From Datisca glomerata (lineage: Eukaryota; Streptophyta; Magnoliopsida; Cucurbitales; Datiscaceae): 64,000 nt of DNA. Both the position numbers and the translations under genes were made by a program. Below the pieces are notes generated by a model. It did not search any database, was not told the DNA's origin, and was given only the letters and a program-made list of their open reading frames with translations. The stretch's first letter is position 1, and each line of letters opens with the position of its first letter. The stretch spans positions 1,288,707-1,352,706 of the forward strand of contig QANY01007306.1 of the NCBI GenBank assembly GCA_003255025.1. Direction: 5' to 3'. This document shows positions 59,105 to 64,000 of this stretch, one piece after another.

Positions 59105-60400
59105 TATATAGGTCCATGGTCTCCAAGTCAGCTCTATACTACGCTGTCTTGGGTATGAGTATTTCAGGACATGAGAAAATGATTCACTTGCAAAAGAAAT
59201 TTTTATTTTGGGCAAGTACAAAATTATAAGATAATTATGCGTGATTAATTAATTAAGAATTAATTAATTATATTATTTTATATTTAAATATAAGTTTCAG
59301 AAATTATATATATATAATTATAGATTTTTTTAATTATCGATAAGTGAGACATAATATCTAATTTGTGAAATTAGATAATTAAATTATTATTAGATAATAT
59401 TTTTAATCAACTAAATCTGTTATTTGTGAAATGACAAATAAATTAGTTGATAGGGATAATCATATATGTTAATTTTGAATTAACTGATATCTGAATAATT
59501 ATCTGATTAAAATAAATATTTAATTCGTAGTAATTGTCACGTGTCAATCACTAATAGGGTATCAAAAATTGGCATGGACTATTGTGGTGTCACGTGACAC
59601 TACAATAGTGAGTGTGCAATACTGTAGTGCCCCAAGATACTATAGTGGTACCGTGAGGCATTGTGCTAGCTCATGACATATTATAGTGCCATGTGGCACT
59701 ACAATTGTGCACAATTATAGTGGATCCTACTGCAATTGGTAATTTTATAATTAAATACTATTTCAGTTTATCCCTAAAAATTTGATACGTCATTATCCAG
59801 AATATATACAGATATTATTCTAATAGCCTAAGTAGTTGAAAGAAGAGGAAGAATCAGTTGATTAGATCATAAGTTCGTCAATCAAGAGTTGAATTGAGAA
59901 TATGATTGGTGTCAGAGAGATTTTCTTCTGTGATTAAATGTTAATCAAATCTCTAAAAGAATAATCATCATGTTCTTTTAGAGAATCGTCTCATTAAAGT
60001 CCTTCTTAGATCTCGTGTGTTGAGAAAATCTAGAGACAGAATAAGTGTCTTGTAATATTCTGCTTGCCCACACACGTCCTAGTGCGTTGAGGATTGACTT
60101 GAAAGATTTTGGTGTGGATCTCTGAGTCTACTGATCGTTGAAATGATTTCATGGACAGAGTATCAATCAGTTTTTGCAAGAACACTTGATATAGATTACA
60201 GGAGGCATATGATTCTTAACCTTGTATGTTGTAGATTTAACTTATAAATATATAATGGATCCTGACTGATTGAAAAAAAAGTTTTCAATAAAAGTTTTGA
60301 TTTAGTTATCGTGGTATTGCGCAAGTTTTGTTTTATTAAAATATTCGATTCTTATTAAAAGTTTAATTTTTTAAAAGGCCACGCGTCGCGATGACCAGCA
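59105..60400 (+). repeat. Copia C 3' LTR, 5'-truncated
   Basis: LTR sequence is entered in its middle at about 59112 (TCCATGGTCTCCAAGTCA, equivalent to 37590-37610 inverted) straight from the protease region, and continues to the end at 60400. It retains the region deleted from the 5' LTR. Its last 150 bp differ in places from copia B but end next to the TTCAT duplication. Confidence 0.85.
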
Positions 60401-60436
60401 TTCATTTCACCAAAATATCAAGTTGCTCATTAACTA

Positions 60437-60526
60437 ATTTTTCAATTAGTCATTCATTTAATGAATCCCTGTAGAGATGATACTAAACTAACTATTATAT
60501 TACTTGTTGATGACTAATTGAAAAAT
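60437..60526. repeat. 17-bp perfect inverted repeat around a 56-bp centre
   Basis: ATTTTTCAATTAGTCAT at 60437-60453 is the exact reverse complement of 60510-60526. The unit of 90 bp could fold as a hairpin or be a minute foldback element. It lies at the right edge of block H, next to the point where gypsy G pol resumes. Confidence 0.7.
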
Positions 60527-60530
60527 CATC

Positions 60531-62030
60531 ACGCCCTTCAAGAAAAGTATCTTGCTTCCCTCATTCATACTTTACTGCCTCATCACGGTCTTCAAGGAAT
60601 ATACCCTTTAATATGTAACTAAAAAAAGAGTCCCTCCAGTTAGGCTCAGTCATTTGAGGTATTCGCGGATGTGGGTCCACACTGTTGACACTCGCCACCA
60701 ATCGTTCCACAATCGATTTAGGGAGAAATACGTAAAAGCGTGATGGTGCTCCTCATCTCAGTATCAATGACTGAGGCTAAGGTTGCTGGTGTGTTTATGT
60801 GACTGTTCTCTGTCCAGGGTATCTGTTCTATGGAGCATTCTTTGAATTCCCCTTTCATTTCTAGAACTCACCTCTGGTCTACCCCGATCCTTATATCCTT
60901 AGCTTGGAAGTCTTAGTTGACTTGGTTAAATATTAGATGAGAGTCACTAAACATCTTTAGGTGTTCTGCCCCCAAGTCTTTTGCTAGTCTCACACCCACG
61001 ACAAAGATTCCTACTTATCTTCGTTGTTCGATGTCCTAAACCCAAAGCGTATCACCTTTTTATGATCATCCCATCCGGTGTCTTGAGTGTCAGTCTTGTT
61101 CTGCATCCACATGCATTCACAGAACCATGTACAATGTCCAAACGATGTCCGAGGGTTTTTTAACCTAACATATGTCTGCCATGTCATCTTTCATGGGATC
61201 AGTCATCTCATCCTCTTGGGGAATGGGTGCCATCTCTGCCATGAAGTATACGAGTGCATGTGTGATTATTGCGGTACGAGGTTTGAATCTGATGTTAAAC
61301 TCTCCTAACTCTACAGCACAATTTGTACAAAATGGATCTGAAAGGATGTGAGGTTCTTACCACTATTGTGTGACTTTGGAAGTAGTGTATAAACTTTCTT
61401 GCGGATGTCACGAGCCCTAAAGCTAGTTTTTCCATCTATAATTACCTTTTATAGTATCTAAGAGCATCTTGTTGATGTAATACACCGACAATTGATTTCT
61501 TCCCTATTCTCTGACCAAGATTAAGTTGATCATGTGTTTTGACACTATGAGGTATAAGTACAATATCTCTCATTCCATGGGCTTCGATAGAAGAGGCGCG
61601 GACATGGTATAACTTTTTTAAGTTTGTGAATACTTCCTCGCACTTCTCATCCTATCCGAGGTTCTTATTGTTTCTTGAAAAGTTAAAGAAGGACAGGCAC
61701 TTATCCGATGAACTTAATATGAATTTATCCAATGCAGCCAACCTGCTTTTCAATTTTAGGACTTCATTCACTGTCGTAAGGAAGACCATCCCCAATATCA
61801 CACTGATCTGATCAGGGTTTGCTTCAATCCCTTGCCTCGTAATTAGATGTCCGAGGAATTTCTCAAATGAATAAACCCTGCATCCAACAGCTTATGAACC
61901 TCCTTAATGATAATCTCATTCCTGTCAGTGGTGAATTCCTCCGCTTTTGTTTGACCGATTTATGGGTTGGGTCTATTTCCAATCTATGTGAAATTACTGT
62001 CAGATCAAGTCCTAATCATATCTAAAATAC
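60531..62030 (-). pseudogene. Gypsy G reverse transcriptase / RNase H remnant
   Basis: Minus strand. RT entry (HRLEIDPTHK, EVHKLLDAGFIH) at 61990-61880 is followed directly by KFLGHLITRQGIEANPDQI and SRLAALDKFI (61865-61720), so the catalytic half of RT, including both Asp boxes, is deleted. Then come the RT/RNase H connection (LGEFNIRFKPRTAI, about 61310-61260) and RNase H (VHGSVN at about 61130, where VDGS is expected, so the first catalytic Asp is replaced by His). 60680-60540 reads EPNWRDSFFSYILKGIF, the segment before integrase. Many stops and shifts occur. Confidence 0.8.
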
Positions 62031-62334
62031 TCCGTGCAAAAATGTCTTCTAGTATTAGGGTTTGATAGGTAGATGAGACCTCTACTATTTCTTCAACGGT
62101 GGCATACCTGAGGTTTGACCATGTCCTTGTAACTGTTATTGCTCTCCCTTACACTTAAAGCTGGTGCGCTAATTAACTCTTAACCACTGCCTAATCCCCA
62201 TGAATTTCCATTATTCCCTCTAGAGTTGGAAACTTGATCTTCTGATCATAGGAAGAGGGAATTACCTTCACTTGCATGTACCCAGGCCTTTCTACAATCA
62301 CGTTGTAGGTTGTCTCTTTATCCATCACTAAGAA
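62031..62334 (-). other. Gypsy G protease-RT linker
   Basis: Broken continuation of pol between protease and RT on the minus strand; no domain to name. Confidence 0.4.
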
Positions 62335-62682
62335 CTATATCATGAGATTGATGAGCTTCACCTTCACGGGCAGGAGTACACTTCCAATTGCTCTAGTGAT
62401 TGAGTCATCGAATCCTACAAGCTCTTGATCACATATTGTCATTTGTGACTCATCTACCATCTTCTTAAGAGCCAAGAGGAAGACTATGTCTGGTGTGCTT
62501 CCAGGGTTCACCAAAATCCGTTTGACTTGGCAATTGGCCATTTCCATGGAGATTACCATGGCATCATCATATGAGTAATGTACATCGATCATATCCTCAT
62601 CCATGAAAGTATGGGGAGAAGGGCATCTCTTATGTGTCCTTTCTTGGCTGAGGTTGTTGCTCATCCATTGAACTTTCCACAT
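62335..62682 (-). pseudogene. Gypsy G aspartic protease
   Basis: A 115-codon open stretch on the minus strand. The block DVHYSYDDAMVISMEMANC precedes the active site, which reads RILVNPGSTPDIVF; gypsy proteases have LVD(T/N)GSS here, so the catalytic Asp has become Asn. The flap-like LVGFDDSITRAIG and LPVKVKL follow. The protease cuts the polyprotein in active elements; this one would not. Confidence 0.8.
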
Positions 62683-62689
62683 GGATTAC

Positions 62690-64000
62690 TTGTGCTACTC
62701 GTCTCACTGTATTTCCTAATGGGTTCTGTCCTTGGTCTCGATCCTTGATCGTTTACTGGCATGTTCCTATAGATAGTCTTATAGGAGGACTTTCTTTATT
62801 ATGGACTAAATCTCACGCTTGAGCTTCTAGCAGTCATCTGTGTTGTGCCCATAATTTTTTTGGTAACCATAATACTGGTGTTGATCTTTCTTTTCCCCAT
62901 CTTCGCAATCACAATACTAGTAACGGTCATGGGTGGAAGGTTAATCTTTGGGATGACTCACGGTCCTAGTCTATTAGCAACACTGACCCTCTCCCATGAT
63001 TGTTTCATGTCGTTCCTTCGGCCTGGCCTGCCCCTCCTATCTCTATCCTCTCTTCTAACCTGAGGGGAACTCTCTCGTATGTTTCCTCTTCCTTTATTCT
63101 TAGTCATCACCTCGTCTAACATGACGAACTCATTGGCTTTGCTTTCATTTTGACAGCGTCCTAGGTCTTTTTTAGTGCAAGTACTTATACACATAACTGC
63201 CTTCCATCAGGCCGTTTCTAAAGCGGCCATGACCATTGCATCATCATATTAGATGATTCTAATCTTTTCCTTATTAAGTTCTGGATATATTCCCTCAGGG
63301 ACTCATCTCTCATCTGGAGCACGGTGATAGATCGTGTGCCTTCATGATCATCCTCTTACTACTCTTGAACGGTTCTATGAAGAGGGTCACCAAATGAGAA
63401 AAGAGTGTGTGGACTGTGGTCATAGGCTCTCGAACCATGTGATAACAGCTCCTTTCTAATTTTGGAATGCGTGCTCCTGACATAAACTGTTTGTAGAGCA
63501 TAATATGGTCAGTAAGTTTAGAGGTGTCCTCGTACATCTTGAATTTTAGGGTGGTGCAACTTTTTGGTTTTATCATCGACGTGATTTCCACCATAAAAGG
63601 TGACTGCGTCATGCCCCTCACTACAATTGTTTAAGCTCTGCTCTTTCCATTATCCTTGGTGTCCAGGCATGTAACTCTCAGATGCAAGTCCTTGATTTGC
63701 TCAGCTAGCTCATCCTTCTGTTGATCTATGTCCCGGTTGTACCCTTATTCTTCTACTACCATGAGGTTCGTGAGGCACATTACGATTGTACTCTAAAACC
63801 TTTCTAGTCAGGCGATCTGGTGTTGGGCTACAGTTGTGCCTTTCATTTCTGACGTAACTACGAATGGGTCAGTGTTGGAAGAGAATTCCTTTTTCCTCCC
63901 AGTTTTTTCTTCATCCTTGCTTCCCCTTTTGATGCCAGTAATCTCATTGGTGAGGCATTCCACCTTTTCCAAAAAGAGGAGGACAGTCGGATTGACCCCG
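62690..64000 (-). pseudogene. Gypsy G gag, N-terminus beyond window
   Basis: Minus strand. Gag core at 63621-63310 reads TLKFKMYEDTSKLTDHIMLYKQFMSG and LFSHLVTLFIEPF, typical of plant gypsy gag. Basic linker at 63194-62958 contains KANEFVMLDEVMTKNKGRG and RREDRDRRGRPGRR. A degraded zinc knuckle follows at about 62890-62835 (YYGYQKNYGHNTDDC), keeping the His and last Cys but not the first two Cys. Upstream reading to 64000 (KVECLTNEITG and following) is the N-terminal part. Several stops occur. Confidence 0.75.

Larger units (their letters stand above)
55595..60400 (+). mobile_element. Ty1/copia element C, deleted but with both ends
   Basis: Same family as A and B. It starts TGTTGAGGGTTATG at 55595 and ends GACCAGCA at 60400, flanked by a perfect 5-bp target duplication TTCAT (55590-55594 and 60401-60405). 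Length 4806 bp against 11.5 kb for B. The 5' LTR lacks its middle, the LTR/leader junction with the primer-binding site is deleted, and everything from protease to RNase H is missing. The 3' LTR lacks its first part. Only leader, gag and the start of protease remain. Confidence 0.9.
54351..60530 (+). mobile_element. Unassigned LTR-like block H hosting copia C
   Basis: Non-coding sequence at 54351-55589 and 60406-60530, interrupted by copia C, lies where gypsy G's integrase N-terminal half should be. It includes a TATA-like ACATATAAAAGAAAG at about 54768 followed by an A-rich purine stretch. Its right part has a CCCTGTAGAGATGATAC word like the 3' ends of some plant gypsy LTRs. It may be a solo LTR on the plus strand, but no target duplication could be placed and part of G is missing, so a deletion is also involved. 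Low certainty. Confidence 0.35.
48321..64000 (-). mobile_element. Ty3/gypsy element G, 5' end beyond window
   Basis: Minus-strand gypsy of the same family as F: gag (from the window edge to about 62690), protease, RT, RNase H, a large foreign block, integrase (54350-53880), the ~131-bp array, an antisense gene and the 3' LTR (50415-48321). Protein words and the array match F. Later insertions are a hAT-like element in the LTR and copia C with its host block in pol. The extra antisense gene downstream of pol is a feature described for plant Tat-lineage elements; the lineage call is inference from this and from the pol text. Confidence 0.8.

Noticed and set aside
48321..64000. Integrated plant pararetrovirus
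   Set aside because: No movement or coat protein region; LTR, integrase and gypsy gag are present.

Overview
The window looks like repeat-rich nuclear DNA of a flowering plant. Nothing in it reads as an intact host gene. Almost all recognisable coding sequence belongs to plant transposable elements: Ty1/copia, Ty3/gypsy of the kind that carries an antisense extra ORF, hAT with a BED finger, a CACTA-associated gene, a Mutator-like element and L1-type LINEs. Every one carries stops, frameshifts, deletions or later insertions. I cannot name the species. No rRNA, tRNA or CRISPR array was recognised.

Layout, left to right. 1-4242: the 3' part of a truncated copia element (copia A, +). 6577-7310: a LINE RNase H tail. 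7596-9494: a Mutator-like element with ~155-bp terminal inverted repeats and an internal array of palindromic modules. 9583 onward: a possible left end of a hAT element whose coding exons appear at 23.9-24.9 kb and 38.6-40.0 kb. That hAT sequence is split by two large blocks. The first is a gypsy element (F, about 10142-22680) that itself contains a copia element with an LTR/internal/short-LTR/internal arrangement (D, 11072-17422). The second is a solo-LTR-like block (E, 24886-38584, target duplication AAAGT) into which a full-length 11.5-kb copia element (B, 27063-38530, minus strand) has inserted.

42.9-45.3 kb holds an intron-containing CACTA-associated Transposase_24 gene with a minisatellite in one intron. 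45.6-47.0 kb holds LINE reverse transcriptase. From about 48.3 kb to the window end runs a second gypsy element of the F type (G, minus strand). Its 3' LTR carries a small hAT-like element (48347-49611, 8-bp duplication AATCAAGA). Between its pol and 3' LTR it has a spliced, degraded antisense gene. Its pol is broken by a block that hosts a third relative of copia A/B (copia C, 55595-60400, target duplication TTCAT).

The genes do not cooperate in a host pathway. The value of the window is a stratigraphy of insertions with preserved target duplications, plus unusual tandem and hairpin-forming arrays inside several elements: palindromic modules in the MULE, an ~87-bp array with a covarying stem inside copia B, and ~60-bp, ~131-bp and ~30-bp arrays in gypsy F with the ~131-bp type also in G. 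I saw no clear evidence of a new functional system. The strongest structural curiosities are those hairpin arrays.
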